A DNA stretch of 63,973 bases. Source: Ceraceosorus guamensis (taxonomy: Eukaryota; Basidiomycota; Exobasidiomycetes; Ceraceosorales; Ceraceosoraceae). Positions 1 to 12,507 of the stretch are shown here, piece by piece. A program made the translations under genes and the position numbers. The stretch covers positions 1 to 63,973 of the forward strand of contig NW_020290080.1 of NCBI RefSeq assembly GCF_003144195.1, written 5' to 3'. The notes under the pieces are model-generated. The model worked only from the letters and a program-made list of their open reading frames with translations, was not told where the DNA came from and did no database searches. Every line of letters starts with the position of its first letter. Positions within the stretch are counted from its first letter, which is position 1.

Positions 1-1303
1 GGAGGAGGAGGAGGAGGAGGAGGAGGAGGAGGAGGAGGAGGAGGGTGACGACGAGTGATGAGCAGGGAGCGCCTGGGGCAAAGGCGATGGCGGAGGTTTG
101 GGGGATGCGGGTTCGCCTGCGGATAAAGATGATGTGAGCCATTTAACAAGATCGAAATGCGTACACGCGGTGCAAAGACGGCGAGGCAGCAGACAGCTCG
201 ACACGAGTACGGTAATTGTCAGCGCGCGCGCGTTGGCGAGTGCCAGTGCCCGTGCAAAGTGTCGGCTCATCAACAGCTGGGGTGCGCACTTTGCTGCGCG
301 CTACAAGGAATCGAATTTGCAGGCCCAGACTCTGTGTCCATCGTGTGGCTGTTGCCGCGAAATCGCGCAAGCCGCAAGAACGACGCAGCGGAGCGAGAAT
401 ACGTCCCTCCAGCCTTGTTGCTTGCGTCTTGCCATCGTCTCATCTCTTCCCTCGCTCCAGACGCGCGCGCGCACGGAGCGAGGGAAGAGGGGGGGGGGGG
501 GGGGGCCTTCGCCTGCTTGACCTGTCCCTCATTCCCGCTCTCCCACTTCCATTGCTTGCATTCGGGGTCCAGATTATGCGCGATTCTGATTCTAACTGCT
601 CTTGCTGCCTGCCTGCCTGCCTGCCTGCCTGCTTGCCTGTCTGCCTGCCTGCCCCAGCTGCTTCGTCCACTGTGGCGTGATGGTCGGGAAGCAAAAGAGG
701 GACCGGTTCCTTTGAAGCGCGCGCGGTTGTATGTAGGTATGCCACCAAACGCGCGCGCGCGTCTCGGGCCAGGCCAGCATGCAGCTCCTTTGCGCACGCG
801 CTGCAGACCGGTGCGCGGGGCCGCTCGATCGCCGCGCGAGCACGCGCGCTGAATGACTGCACTCAATTTTGAATGACTGAATGGCTGAGCTGCAGAGCGC
901 AGCGCGTAGCGCGTTTGCCTTTGCCTTGATTTTCAAATCTCGATTTCAATCAAAATCTGGAATCTGAATCAAATCTCGCGTCTCGAGTTGTATCGGGCTG
1001 CTGCATCACGTGATTTTACAGCTGCACGCGCTCAGAGCCGAGTCGAGTGAACGCGTGGATTTCTTCGAGTCGATCGTGAAGCATCCAGAAGAAGAGCGCG
1101 TGAGGCGGCGTGCTCGTGCTGACTGAAGGAAGCATCACATCACGCTGCTCACGATTGCATTCAGACACGCGAGTCGAAGGCTGAACAGAGAATGAAGTAA
1201 GAAGCATCGATTGGAATGCCGCGAGCGAGAGCGGGTCAAGCGACAAGCGCGACGTGACAAGAAGGGGGAGCAGGACGCATCGCGTGCAAGACGGGATCAT
1301 ACA
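1..1303. other. Non-coding, repeat-rich left edge
   Basis: No supportable gene. It begins with a (GGA)n tract (1-43) and contains a G-run near 490-503 and a TGCC-type tetranucleotide tract near 605-652. The open frames here come from low-complexity GC-rich sequence and overlap on both strands. The right end is the 3' flank of the Hsp70-like gene. Confidence 0.6.
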
Positions 1304-3469
1304 CTACTGCGCAATCAAGGATTCGTTGGCGTGCACCATGGCTGGGCTTCTATAAGTCTGTCCGCCGTGCGTAAAGATCGTCTGGGCGGTGATCTCGGTG
1401 CCGTTGAGCTGCATGGCCAGCTGAATCTTGGCTTCCACGTAGCGCTGGCCTGTAGGCGACGTCTTGACGGGCAGCGGCATGCGCATGGCAAAGTGAGACA
1501 GGTCAATCTCGAAGCGACACAGCTCCTCGCTGCGGGGGCGGGGGCGGGGGGTTGCTGCGTGTCAGCACAGAGAAGCAGCGATGCGATGTAGCATGCACGC
1601 ACGCACGCAGCGCACGCACGCAGCGCACGCGCGCAGCACTCACAAGCCTTCCTCTTCGACGAATTCGGGAATGTGCTGCTCATCATCATCATCTCCATCC
1701 TCGTCTCGATGCACGAACAAGACGACCTCCTTCATCGGCGGCGCACCGATAGGCCACGTCAAGTTGAACGGCTCAATGTGCTCCGCTGTAGTGGATGCGC
1801 TCTCTCCCTTCCTGATGATGGGGGCGAACACGCCGGGCAATTTCCAGCGGCCATCTTGACCTGCAAAGCTCAGGTGCTGCCTTTCCACGTGACCTGGCTT
1901 TTCGGGTCGGTAGAGAGCGTTGCATCGAATGCCCAGCGACATTCTCGCAACTCGCGTAGAGACCATGCCATCCAACGACCAAGCCACTGCACCGGAAGCG
2001 ACCGCTTTGGACAATGCTCCATCCGGCTTCGTCATGCGCACCAAGCCGCCCAATCTGTTTTGCAGCTCGGACCTAAAGTAGGCGCTCTCGGAGAAGCCGC
2101 CTACCATGGCGACTGTCAGCGGACCTCGACGCCCGTTGGTCTTTTGAGCCTTGTCCATGATGCTGTTGCACGTGGCTTCGATGCACGGCTCGAACAAGGC
2201 CGCCATCTCTTCGCCAGTCAGCTCCAAGAGACCATTCTTGATGCCCAATTCCGGCTCATTGTCCCTGAAAGATCCCACCTCGAGGAGCATGCTCTGCGAA
2301 GGATTGCTAAAGAGCTCCTTGACGCTGGAGCAGAACTTCAATTGCAGCTGCAACAGTTGCGCCGGCTCGGCCCAAGGCGTGCCGGCCAGCTTCTGACGCA
2401 GAAGCTCGGCAGCTCGACGATCGATGACGGTGCTGCCGGCCATGAGACAGTCGGACCTGGCGATCTCCTTGACCAACAGGCAAGGAGCAGTAGCGGTGAC
2501 CTCGTACGTCGAAATGTCGACCGTACCACCGCCAGCATCGCAGACGAGGACTTGCTGGCCCACCTCGTCCATCCAAGCGCTCGATGCGGCGGACTGCGAA
2601 CAAAAGTGGATGGACGCTTCGGCTTCAGAGACGAATTTGACAGCCTCTGCGCTCTCTGCAGCGACCAGACCCGCATCGACGCAGCAGCGCCTCAGAATAG
2701 CTTGCTGAGCTGCTTCCCATCCGTTTGGAATGGTGATGACGTAGCTGGTGGATTGCGCAAGCTCGCACATGAGCTCCATGGCATTGGCGTGTCGGGTCTT
2801 GATGTGCTCGCCGACGCAGCGCACCATGTAGTGCAAGAAATCGGCCAGCACCTTTTGCGGCTTCAGTCCGAACGGGATGGGAGCCAGCAGAGGGTTGGAC
2901 GCATCGTCTTGCGCGACCGACAAGGAGAGGTGCGCGGGCTTGAGATGCAGCTTGAACCACCGCGCCACCTGACCACCTGCATTGGCAAGCTGCATAGCAT
3001 TGGGCGCAAAGGAGCACTCGGCGCCAAAGAAGCAAGGCACGCCTTCGACGCTGTAGCCGACCTCGGTAGGCACTTTCGAAGCTCCATTCGCTTGTCCAGA
3101 GAAAGCCGTCACCTCTGCAATCTCGGGCGTCTTGCCGGGGGTGAGGATGCAGTAGGATGCGCCAGAGTACGTCGTGCCCAGATCCACGGCGATGACCAGC
3201 CTCTTGCTCTGTCCGCGGTACGGTAGCCAGTCTTTTCCGCGGCGGCGCGCTTTCGTGTGCTCGTCGCGCGTCGGATCGAGAGCGTGACCTCCGCCAAGGG
3301 GAGGCATTGGCGCCGCACCAGCTTGTGCGTGCATCGCGAATGGCGTGGTCTGAGGTTGACTCCAAGCGCCGCTTTCAGAGAAGCCCGAATCGCGAGCGTG
3401 CAGGATGGGCTTCTGAACGGGTGGAGGCGGAGCTTGCAGCTTGTTGGAACGCTTGAAAAAGTTGACCAT
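1304..3469 (-). CDS. Hsp70-family (HSPA12-like) ATPase
   Basis: Two exons (3469-1644 and 1529-1304) give 683 aa. The intron has a GTGAGT donor and a CCGCAG acceptor. Three actin/Hsp70 nucleotide-binding motifs are visible: phosphate-1 AVDLGTTYSG near residue 75, phosphate-2 CDAGGGTVDIS in the middle, and the adenosine motif VGGFSES further on. The N-terminus is a proline-rich, probably disordered stretch. There is no canonical Hsp70 substrate-binding domain or EEVD tail, as in HSPA12-type relatives, which are cytosolic ATPases of poorly known role. The start was chosen at CCACCATGG. The frame is open 79 codons further upstream, but that part reads like 5' UTR. Family assignment is firm; the client or process is unknown. 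Confidence 0.88.
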
Positions 3470-4389
3470 GGTGGGCGTGAGTGTTGCGATGGTGAAGAGG
3501 GGTCCCAGATGCTGGAGGCAGAGGACATTTGCTCGGCCATCCAAACGTTTGCAGCAGGCTATATGAAGGAATATGTGCTCAGCAGTGCTCGCTCTCTCGG
3601 GGATGCTGCGACAACGACAAACGCTTCTGTCTGCTAGCAAGGCGCGCGCGGCGATTCGGATGGACGACGCGCCTCGAAGCACTTGCCCCGCGCAAGCTGT
3701 GATCATCGTATCGCCTATCGCTCAGCAGCTCCATCAGCATCGCCTGACCGCGCTGCTTTCTCTATCAAGAATCTTCTGCTCCGAACCCACCTTGCTACCC
3801 GCTCCCTGTGGCACCTATTCCTCCGCGCCTAGGCGTGCCCATCAGAAATCCAGACTCTTTCCGCCACACGCGCAGCCCGGTGGAACCGGTCCCTCGCGCG
3901 CGGAACGGGTCCGCGCGCTGCATCCCCCGCCTCGCGCGCGTGAACGGTGCGAGCGCGCGCTCCGTGGTGTGTGGGCGAGGTGCGTCCGACGAGAGCGGCT
4001 GATGATGAATCGTGAATCGCAATCATGCACAAGGAGGCGCGCTAGCTAGAATTTTAGCATCGAGCAGTCAAGGCCGGCCATTCACGACTGGCGAGCACGT
4101 CCAGCTACTCGGTAGGCTCCTTCGTGCGACTTGCTCGAGAGCGTCGACTGTGCAATACTCAACGAGTCGAGTCGCAATGGTTAGCAGCGCTAGGCGAAGA
4201 GGCAGCGGTCGTCACATAATATGCGAGACGCCGTATTGAATGTGGCCGGCACAAGACATCTTTAAGACAAGGATAGAGTCAAGTGCATATATTGACAGCG
4301 AAAGCTATTCGACCCAGGGGCGCGGCACTGGGACAAGGCAGCGAGGCATACAGAGGCGGTGGTCGTCAAAGGAATCGGAACGGTGACAT
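3470..4389. other. Intergenic, no gene seen
   Basis: This is the promoter side of the Hsp70-like gene and the 3' side of the next minus-strand gene. Open frames are short and overlap on both strands. A stretch near 4003-4025 carries the ATCGTGAATCG-type motif common between genes here. Confidence 0.55.
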
Positions 4390-6076
4390 TCATGCAGAAG
4401 CAGCGGGGAGAAGAATCTTTGGCTGCGTAGCTGTAGCGACGGTGGATTGGAGCCCAAGAGCGACGGTAAGGGCGGAAGTGCTTGCGGTTCCACTAGCGCT
4501 GGTGACCGTGATCGCAAAGTTGGCGCTGGACATTTTCTCCTTCAGCTCAATGACGAGCGCGATCAGCATCTTGACCGCCTCCTCGAGTCTGGCAAGCTCC
4601 TTGTTGGCTTTTGCGCTCGCTGCGGAACGGCTGCTCTCAGCACCAGACCAGACGAGGACGTCGGTGAGCGCGCTGATGGCTTGTTGAACCGTGCTTCGCA
4701 TAGCTGCGCGGCCTTGAGAGTCGCCGCTAGCCTCGCGAAGACTTGCGTGTGCCATGACTCTCCAACGAGCGGCGCGCGCCTGGTCGAATTGGCGAAGAAC
4801 GCTGGCTTCCAGGCTTGCGAAAGTGTCATTCTCCGAGGCTTTGCCCGCGAAGCAGCTGCGGACGAAGCGACGTGTCAGTCGTGGCGGCGAGTCGAGCGCA
4901 AATCAACGAATGAACTCACAAGGGCTGGCAAAGATGCTCGACGAGGACGGCATTGACGACGTGCTTCAACACATTGTCCAGACTTGCCGTCTTCTTGTTG
5001 GCGACGATCGAGCTGAGTGCAGCTCTCGCAAAGCTCGGCACGCTCTTTGGCAGGTTGCCGCTGCTCTGAAGGCGCGAGGCGGTAACGTCGTTGCCGTGGT
5101 CAGCAGCCCTCGAGAGCGCCATTGCCGTCTGTTCGAGCCGTCGATTGACGCCGCTCAGCTTGTCGACGAGCTCGCGCTCGCTCAGCTTGTCCAGCGTATC
5201 TCCAAAGGCGCTGGCCGCGTTTCGTTCAGCTTCGAGCGTCTTGATGCGCTGGCGTGCAGTCTCGAGTGCCTTGTTGTTTGGACGCTCCGACTTGTACGGC
5301 AAGACGGTCATGCCTTCAGTCCCCTTGTCCGTGTATCTGGCCAGGTCGCTCTCGTGTGCTCGTTGGATCGCAGCAACACGATTTCTGTGGCGACGGCGAA
5401 GGAACCACAATGCGAAGAGGGCGCCGATGAGCAGGCCTCCGAGGAGACAGCCAATAGCTGCGCCTACAGTGGCGCCAGTGTTGGACTTGCTCTTTTCTTG
5501 GGGTAGATGCTTGGTGGTGCCTTGCTGGTCGTTGGGGTCCGAGCTTGGGGCAGCGCCGCTCGTACTTGGCAGAGTCGTCTGAGGACTGCTTGTGGGTCCC
5601 GCGGGCTTTGTACTTGACGAGGACCGGCACAGGTCTGCATTTGGATAGCTTTCACACCATTTCTGCAGCTGACCTGCTGCAGAGTCCGCTGTAGGCGCCA
5701 CTAGAGTAGTAGTGGTTGCTTCGGTTGCGCTGCTCGAGACCACCTGCGTGGCCACTAGCTCGCGCGTCTGGCCGAATGTGCCAGAGAATGCAACATTATC
5801 GAGCGTGATTGCGAATTCCTGTCCAGGGGTTTGACGCTTCTCGAGATGAGCAACTTCACCACCGTGAGCTTTTTTCTGGACGAGGGGCATTTTGGGGCCT
5901 TGAGGAGCGTCAACAGCTGGAGAACGCGCCTTCAAATGGGCCGAGGAAGCGCTGCCGGAGCTCAGCACTCCCATCCTCTCTCTGCGAGCAGCGGGCACAT
6001 CATCTCGCTTCTTGAGCTGAAGAATGTCCGACTTGGCTCCAGAAGAGACGAGTTGGTGAGATTTTACGGAAGCCAT
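4390..6076 (-). CDS. Single-pass membrane protein with Ser/Thr-rich stalk
   Basis: Two exons (6076-4920 and 4855-4390) give 540 aa. The intron has a GTGAGT donor, a CTGAC branch sequence and a CCGCAG acceptor. The N-terminal half is polar and rich in Ser, Thr and Pro, with a CESYPNADLC cysteine pair. One strong transmembrane helix (AAIGCLLGGLLIGALFALWF) is followed by RRRHRNR. The rest is largely helical and charged, with coiled-coil potential (ALETARQRIKTLEAERN). The layout recalls fungal Mid2/WSC-like surface proteins, but no signal peptide is evident at the chosen ATG. An in-frame ATG lies 29 codons upstream. A cell-surface sensor role is inference only. Confidence 0.72.
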
Positions 6077-7198
6077 CTTGATTCGCGATGCAAGGGATTG
6101 AAAGAAGGTAGGGTGGGCGCACGAATAGGTGAAGGTGGATGGAGTCTCAGTGCGCCGATACATGAAGCTCAGTGGCGGTACTTATAGCTGCGTCTTCGAG
6201 GTCTCCAAAGCTCGCAAGCGTTTCCGCGCGTAAGCGTAGAGTGCAACATTTCGAGCCTACGGACTTGTCCTTCTCACGCAACGGGAGGAAAAGGCCTGGA
6301 CTTTTGCGACCGTGTACCGCCCTTGGCCCGGTGTCGCTCGCTCAATACCTTCCCGACTGGCATGTTAGCGCGCGGCTGATCGTCGAAAGGATGAATGCCG
6401 ACTCTGATTGCCTTGGTGATCCGCAACGCCTCGCAAGCGGGAAAGCGGGGCGGAAGGACAGTCAAATGTTAACCCAGCAGTTCCCACTGTGGCTTGTGGC
6501 GATTCCGTGTCTCGTAGTCCAAGCTCATTTCCACTGATGTATTGCTCAAGCGCGCTATAAGCGGGCTGCCATTGCCTTGCTGTGAGTCCAGACTCGCGAA
6601 GGAAGATTCGTGATTACGAATGTGCTGGCGGGAGAGGGACCGGTCTGAGGAACCAGTTCCAGCGGGAAGGTTGCGAGGAGAGGAGCTTCTGGTGGCGCGC
6701 GCGGCGGGCTCGTGCTGCGCGTTCATGCAACGAGCTGTGTGTGCGGTGCTGCTGCTGCATGCACGCATGCATACACGCACGTCCCCCGTGGCGCGTTTGG
6801 GGACACGTCCGTCCCAAGGCCTCGCTCAAAGAGCCGTGTGTGTGAGTGCTTCGTACCCCTTCGCGGGATGCACGCGACCGCGCAGCAGCAGTGTCAGCAG
6901 CACGATACGATCCATGAGAGTCACGCGTATCAATGTTGCGACCAGTCTGAGGGTGAGCGCTGGGCGAGTGTAGTGCACTCTCCTACAATTCGGTGGCAGA
7001 CTCTTCCGCTGCTTGACTGGGGCGGCACGCGACGGAAAGCAAGCCGTCAAGTCGAGCACACAAGGACATTGGTCGTGGCTCAAGGGGCGTGGTCAATGCA
7101 CAGACGCGATGCGGAGCGCCGCGCGGCGCCGCAAGTCAACACACATGTTGACGTGTGTAAAGCGCACTGCACAACATCAAATTCCAACGAGGCGGTGC
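6077..7198. other. Intergenic, no gene seen
   Basis: Upstream region of the membrane protein and 3' flank of the ZZ-finger gene. It includes CATGCATGCATACACGCACG-type low-complexity DNA near 6755-6782. I found no convincing exon. Confidence 0.5.
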
Positions 7199-8935
7199 TT
7201 AGGATGCAAAGCGTACAGTGGCGAATGCGTGATCTTCGGGATGAGAGAAGTCGAGAGGCGGCTCCGAGAAGCACTGGTCGCAGAGGTCAAAGATTCTGTC
7301 CGCTCGCTTGCAATCCACGCATTGCAGCCTGATGCCCAAGATGTCTTCGCCGCAGCAGTCGCAGTACGCTTCGTGCTCTGTGAGCGAGAGCTTCCATTCA
7401 ATGTGACAGAGCTCATCCGCTTGTACGTCCGATGCGGGACGGTACGAGATAAAGTCGTGTGGATGCCTGATGCCGGTGTAGCATGCTTCGCACTGAGAAG
7501 GACAATGTAGGGCAGTGAGTAATGGCAACCGTGCAATACTCCTACTCGCACTCACGAGGTCAAAGTCTGGACACGTGTCGCAGCTGTAGCGAGTACCGCA
7601 GATACAGCCCAAGCAGCTATCGCAGAAGCGCCCGAGATGCATGGCTTGAAGGTCGTGCGCTTGGGCTTGCGCTTGCATCTCCTTTTGCACCTTTTGCTCC
7701 ACCTTTCTTTCGTCGTGCGCCTCTCTGAGCGCTGCGATCTGGCACGCGGTGCACTGTGTAGGTCGAGAAAGGTCAAAAAGTGCGTCTGCAGGTTCGACTC
7801 CTCCTCACTCACCAAGCGAGCATCGCTGCACGTGCTGGGAGTGTACTCGAACGAATCTCTGCAGCGCGTGCACCACGCAGTCACGCTGAACTGGGACACT
7901 GCGCTGGCTTGCCCTTCATCCGGATGAGAGTGCGCTGGCTTGACAGAAGTCCACGAGCTGTGAGGTTTGATTGCCGCCGATGCAGCGAGCAGCGCGGTTC
8001 CCGCGCCTGCGGTCGCCATGATCCTGCTAGAATTGGTAGATGCCAACCAAGCAAGCTCTTCAAAGGCAACAGGAAGCGCTTTGCTTCCGCCCGTGTATAG
8101 AGCCTCGGCGATGAGCGAACCTGGATGGGCGGCAACTTGGTGCCAGGTGTCTGCGGTGGCGCCGGCGACGCTCTGGCGCGACGACAAAGTTGCGGCGTCA
8201 GCAATGTCATCTAGCCGAGCCTCATGCAAAGGCTGCCCCAACATTGCTCACTTCTTGACCCATCATCACAGAGGTGGCCCCGTTGCCTGCCGCTTGAGTC
8301 ACGCTGTGCGTCGCAGAGTCTGAGAAGAATTGAGTGGACAGAGCGTCCAAAGAGCTGCTGAGCGCAATCGACAGAGCGGCCCAGCCGGCCGTTTCGAGCA
8401 CATCTTTTCCTGTCTGCTTGCGAGGCTGCAAGCCTCGACGGTATATCCTGTGCCGGTCCGGTAGCCGTGTGAGTAAGGGCTGCGCGACAACACCTTCGCA
8501 ATCACTTGCTCGCTCACTCTTTGAGAAGCGTCTCGACTTTAAAGTTGGCTTCGATGGCTCTGTAGAGCTGCCAGGAGATGTGAATCACCGCTCCAGGCAC
8601 CGTAGCGCCCATGCTCGCGACACAGTGAACAATGTGGCTGCCGGTCCAGAAGCCGGCAGAAAGCGCGACTTGTTGCTGTGGCCTCCGGCGCGTGCAATGT
8701 CAGACAAGGGCTATATCTGCAGTCACCGCAGCGACCCACGACGACTCACGATTTCTTTGCGGAAGCGCAGTTCCTTTTCGAGGAGATGGTCATTGCTGTA
8801 CTCTAGAATACGCGCTCTGTACTTTGACTTCCACTGGCCGCTCAAAGGTACCCATCCTGCGCGAGAATGCGCTGTCTCTAATCAGCGCAGCCCACGTAGC
8901 CACTTGCGCTCGCACTCACCCGCTACTTTGCCCAT
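7199..8935 (-). CDS. ZZ-type zinc finger protein, seven exons
   Basis: Exons 8935-8920, 8856-8750, 8675-8518, 8447-8252, 8172-7813, 7753-7556 and 7492-7199 join to 442 aa. Donors are GTGAGT or GTGAGC, and several introns have CTGAC branch sites. The first exon is only 16 nt. The C-terminal third has two cysteine clusters typical of ZZ fingers: CDSCLGCICGTRYSCDTC followed by DFDLCEACY, and CDCCGEDILGIRLQCVDC followed by FDLCDQCF with trailing histidines. The first finger is interrupted by an intron, so it is visible only after splicing. The N-terminal half (residues 1-200) is helical and rich in small hydrophobic residues, loosely like senescence/spartin-type domains; I could not identify it. 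ZZ fingers usually bind protein ligands such as histone or N-terminal tails. The function is unassigned. Confidence 0.82.
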
Positions 8936-10196
8936 CTTGCTTTCGAGTGATCTTGCGATGGGGGTCCGTTGACGACGTCTTTGACGAGATGATCAGCGTC
9001 GATTGTCACGTCTTGAAGTGATGGTGAGCAACGACGAGGTAGACGAGAAACATTCCAAGGTCCGCGGCGCCTCACGCGTTCCGAAAGCGACCGAAAGCGA
9101 CTCGATAGACTGACTGCGCTCGCGGAACGTCATGTGCCGACTAGTTGGCGTGCTGACGAGCGCAGAGACACGCCCTGTCTCCACCCAGTATCCTTGAAGC
9201 ATGGCACACTGTAGTCGAATGTTGTCCGAGGGACTCGAATCGTCGGTCAAGTGAGGCTAAACGTGTGGCTTTGCAGCAATCGTGCAAATGCGTGGCTCGA
9301 ACGCGCCAAAGGAAAGTCGGAAACTCAAGAAAGGGTGGCTGAGCTTCAAAGAGTGGCTGTGTGCAAGTGCGAATGGTGAGTCGAGCGAGCGTGATTGGAT
9401 ACGGGGCCACGCCATATCTCTGCTTGATCGTCCCGATCCATTCACATTCAGGATCGACCGACCGACCGCCCCTTTCGAGGACCGGTTCCGCCGTCGTGCA
9501 TCATGCCAAAGGTCCGCTCTCTGCATGCAGGAACGCGAAAAAAGGAACCAGTCCCGACGGGAGCCCGCGCGCGCGCGGCGGCCAACAGGCCAAGAAAAGA
9601 GGGCCGCGCGCGGGGGCTGCTGCTGTGGCATGCGCACGCGCACGCGCAACGCGACACTGTGCGGCGGCGCGCTAGTCGAAGCGCACGCAACACGCAGACA
9701 GACAGGCTCAGCGAGGCCCACCGTGCGTCGTGCGTGGTTGCCGGTCACGCGGTTTGGGATGTCCAGAGGACCTGTTCCACATCTCGCAAGCTCCCCGCGA
9801 TCAAAGGGCCAGACTCTGCGCTTGGGCTTCCCGCTGACCGCCTTGATAGTCTAGACTGATATGTAATCCAGGGTGACGCCTTGCGGACCTCGTATCCACA
9901 CGAGAGAGCACGTCGGACTTTGGTGATGCCGACTGTGAGAAGGAGAGAGCGTGAACGGTCGTCTCCGTGCATGGCGTGTCTGCAACGCTCTTCCAAAGCT
10001 CATTCACGCTTCGCCAGCGACGCCTCTTGCAACGCCATGTCGGGACTCATCGACGCTTCTATTTCGATCTGCAAAAGTACTTAAGCAAGGCTTGCGAGGC
10101 TCCAATTGACCATCTCCCCATCGACATCCAGCGCGCCTCTTTTCCGCTTGACCTCAACATCGCTTCCCCATCCTCTCCCTCAAAATTCACCTCAAC
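8936..10196. other. Divergent intergenic region, no gene seen
   Basis: It separates two divergently transcribed genes (ZZ-finger, minus; membrane protein, plus) and should hold both promoters. Frames across 9260-9860 are open on both strands because the DNA is GC-rich and CGCG-repetitive, and they show no coding character. Confidence 0.5.
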
Positions 10197-11493
10197 ATGC
10201 GCTTCGCTGTCCTCCTCGCTTCGGCTCTCGCCTTGGCTGCCTCTCAAGTCAACGCCTTGACCATCAACATCAACTCTGCCAGCTGCACAGCCATCAACTG
10301 GAGCATCCGCCTCGGTAAGTGGGGCAAGGCGTCGAACGTGATCACAGTGACTCCACTGACATCGCAGGCACGCCGCCCGATCTTGACGACTTGCAGACTC
10401 GCGGGAAGAATACGTGCAAGCTTCCACCCTGCGCTTCTACGCCGCTTCGAGCGACTCGGATTTCGACTCGTTGCACTCCGACTTTACCGTCAGCGCCAAT
10501 GGAGATGTCAAGTCGTACGGTGTTTGGTACACCTTTACGACCTACGTCGATGATAGCGATCGCCCTGCCGGCACTTCATGGCAAATGGGAGCTGGATTGA
10601 TCGACTATCAAAACAACTTTCTTCCTGCCGCTGACGGCACCAGGCTCATCGTGTACGGCACCCGCACTGTTACCGGCTGCGACGCGGCGCCGACTCCCGT
10701 TTCCACGACGCTCTCCAGCTCGTCCGCATCGACATACAGACCCACATCAACCGGCACCTACACGCCCACGTGGTACCCTACTCCCCTAGTGAGTAGCACT
10801 AGAGCCGGTCGTGCTTCACTGCATGATCTTCTGGCTGATCCGTCATTCTGTCAACCTTTGCAGCCAGTCGAGCAAGAGACGCACGGCGTTCCGATCGGTG
10901 CAGTCGCTGGTGGCATCGTCGGTGCTGTCCTGCTGCTGCTCGGCGCGGTGATCTGGCTGATCGTGCGTCGTCGCAAGCTGAAGCAAGAAGCTCAAGCGAG
11001 CGGTGCAAATGTCGGAGGCAGCGCAGCAGCTGGTGGACAAGCAGGCGGCGCCTTTGTGCCGGCGGGCGCGGCCATGGGAGGAGGAGCGGGAGCGGAAGCA
11101 GTTGGCACGCCCGATTTGGAAAAGATGGAGAGCGCATCGGGCCATTTCGGTCATGTGCCCACGTTGGCCTCCAACGGAGGTTGGGCCACCGACAACCGTC
11201 GTCCGCCATCGCAGTACACCGCAAGCACGGCTGGCAGAACGAACAACAACAACAACAACAACAATAGCGCATTCTTCACTTCGCCACCCACCAGTCCTCT
11301 CATGGCAGCGCACAATCGTCCCATGTCTCAGCAAAGCCTCGCTGCGCGCCCCATGAGCCCGGCCAACAATCCTCTGTTCGGCAACGCGCCAACACCAAAT
11401 GCCGTCGCCAACAATGCCTGGCATCCCGAGCCAATGGCAGCCAACACCGCTCACGGCAACAACCAGCTCGCAGAACCAATGACGCGATACTGA
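10197..11493 (+). CDS. Signal-anchored type I membrane protein, Asn-rich tail
   Basis: Exons 10197-10314, 10397-10788 and 10864-11493 give 379 aa. The first 21 residues are a clear signal peptide. The extracellular part has few cysteines and ends in a Ser/Thr/Pro stalk. The transmembrane helix GAVAGGIVGAVLLLLGAVIW is followed by RRRK and a long low-complexity cytoplasmic tail with poly-Asn (11244-11266) and several PMSP/PTSP-like motifs. This is the layout of fungal wall-stress or SKG6-like surface proteins. The second intron (10789-10863) is 75 nt and has no in-frame stop, so retaining it would add 25 residues. The family is unnamed. Confidence 0.8.
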
Positions 11494-11859
11494 TGAACGG
11501 ATGGATGGATAGGATTGCACATACCTGCGCCACTCGTATCTCCCAAGTCACCGGCACGTCCCGCTCAAGCTCCATTCCTCGTCGCCATTGTTGCCCCTGT
11601 GCTTCCTCGTGTAGATCCGCATGCCATTTCGAGCCTTGACCGATACACTTGACCCCCGCAAGAACGGATTCTCCGCTTTCGGCCAGCTCCGCGTCACCCT
11701 TCGTCTCGCAATGCCATCCATGAAACGATCTTGCTGCTTGCATGCCGAGTCGCATACTGCATCGAGCCGGACTCATGTTTGGATGATGTGCGCGGAGCAA
11801 GAACAGGTCCTTAGCGTGTTGGCACACCATGTTGACTGCGTAGCGTGTATGCGCGCGAA
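11494..11859. other. Short gap between convergent genes
   Basis: This contains the 3' ends of two convergent genes. I see no hairpin terminator or RNA gene. Confidence 0.5.
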
Positions 11860-12507
11860 TCAAGCTTGCCCGGGCAAGATGGCATCCACACGCTCTTGTG
11901 CGAGGGGCAAGGGGACCACAAGGTACTCGCTGGTCAGGCGTCCAAGAAGGAAGCAGATGACTCAGCCCGCAGAGCCAATCCAAGACGCCGAACCAGAATG
12001 ACTGCAGCGCACCGCTCCGCGCACAGAGAGACCAACTCACATGAGACGCGTAGCTGCTTGCTCCTCGGTGCTGAGCTCGCCCTGCTTGCTGGCCTTGTAC
12101 AGCGGCAGACCGTCACGGAGGACGTTTTGATAGAAGCCGCTTCTCAAAATGGCCAGCCTCACGCAAGCCCTTAGGGAGTCCGCCTCGTCCTTGGCGCTGC
12201 CTATGTTGCGCAGAGCATCGTAGCGCTGCCTATATTCAGCGTGCGCTTGAGGTGTGGTGATGAGGCTAAAGGCGTTGATGCCATCCATGGCATCGTTTAG
12301 CGCATCCGAATGCTCCTCCTCGCGCGGATCGCCCTCAGGAAAGTCGCCACCAGGAAGCTTCTCTGCCTCGTCTTCTAGGCGGTGCAACACCTCTCCACGC
12401 GTTTGCGTAAAGATGGCCACCACGTCGTACGTCACTCGCACAAAGGTGGCGCTGTCCACCGACGTGTCCTCAAAGGCGATTCGCTCAGGGAGCGCAACTA
12501 CGCTCAT
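11860..12507 (-). CDS. Hypothetical small helical protein
   Basis: Two exons (12507-12041 and 11929-11860) give 178 aa. The donor is GTGAGT; the acceptor is GACCAG, and the joined frame continues as IEYLVVPLPLAQERVDAIL. The protein is soluble and acidic in the middle (EEEHSDALNDAMDGINAF) and apparently all-helical. There is no signal peptide or recognisable motif. The start was chosen at ATGAGCGTAGTTGCG. The frame is open 77 codons upstream, but that part encodes GATGTC-repeat and proline-rich low complexity typical of UTR. I do not recognise the family. Confidence 0.68.

Noticed and set aside
1673-3226. 517-codon plus-strand frame
   Set aside because: It is antisense to the Hsp70-like exon. 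The minus-strand product has all three ATPase motifs.
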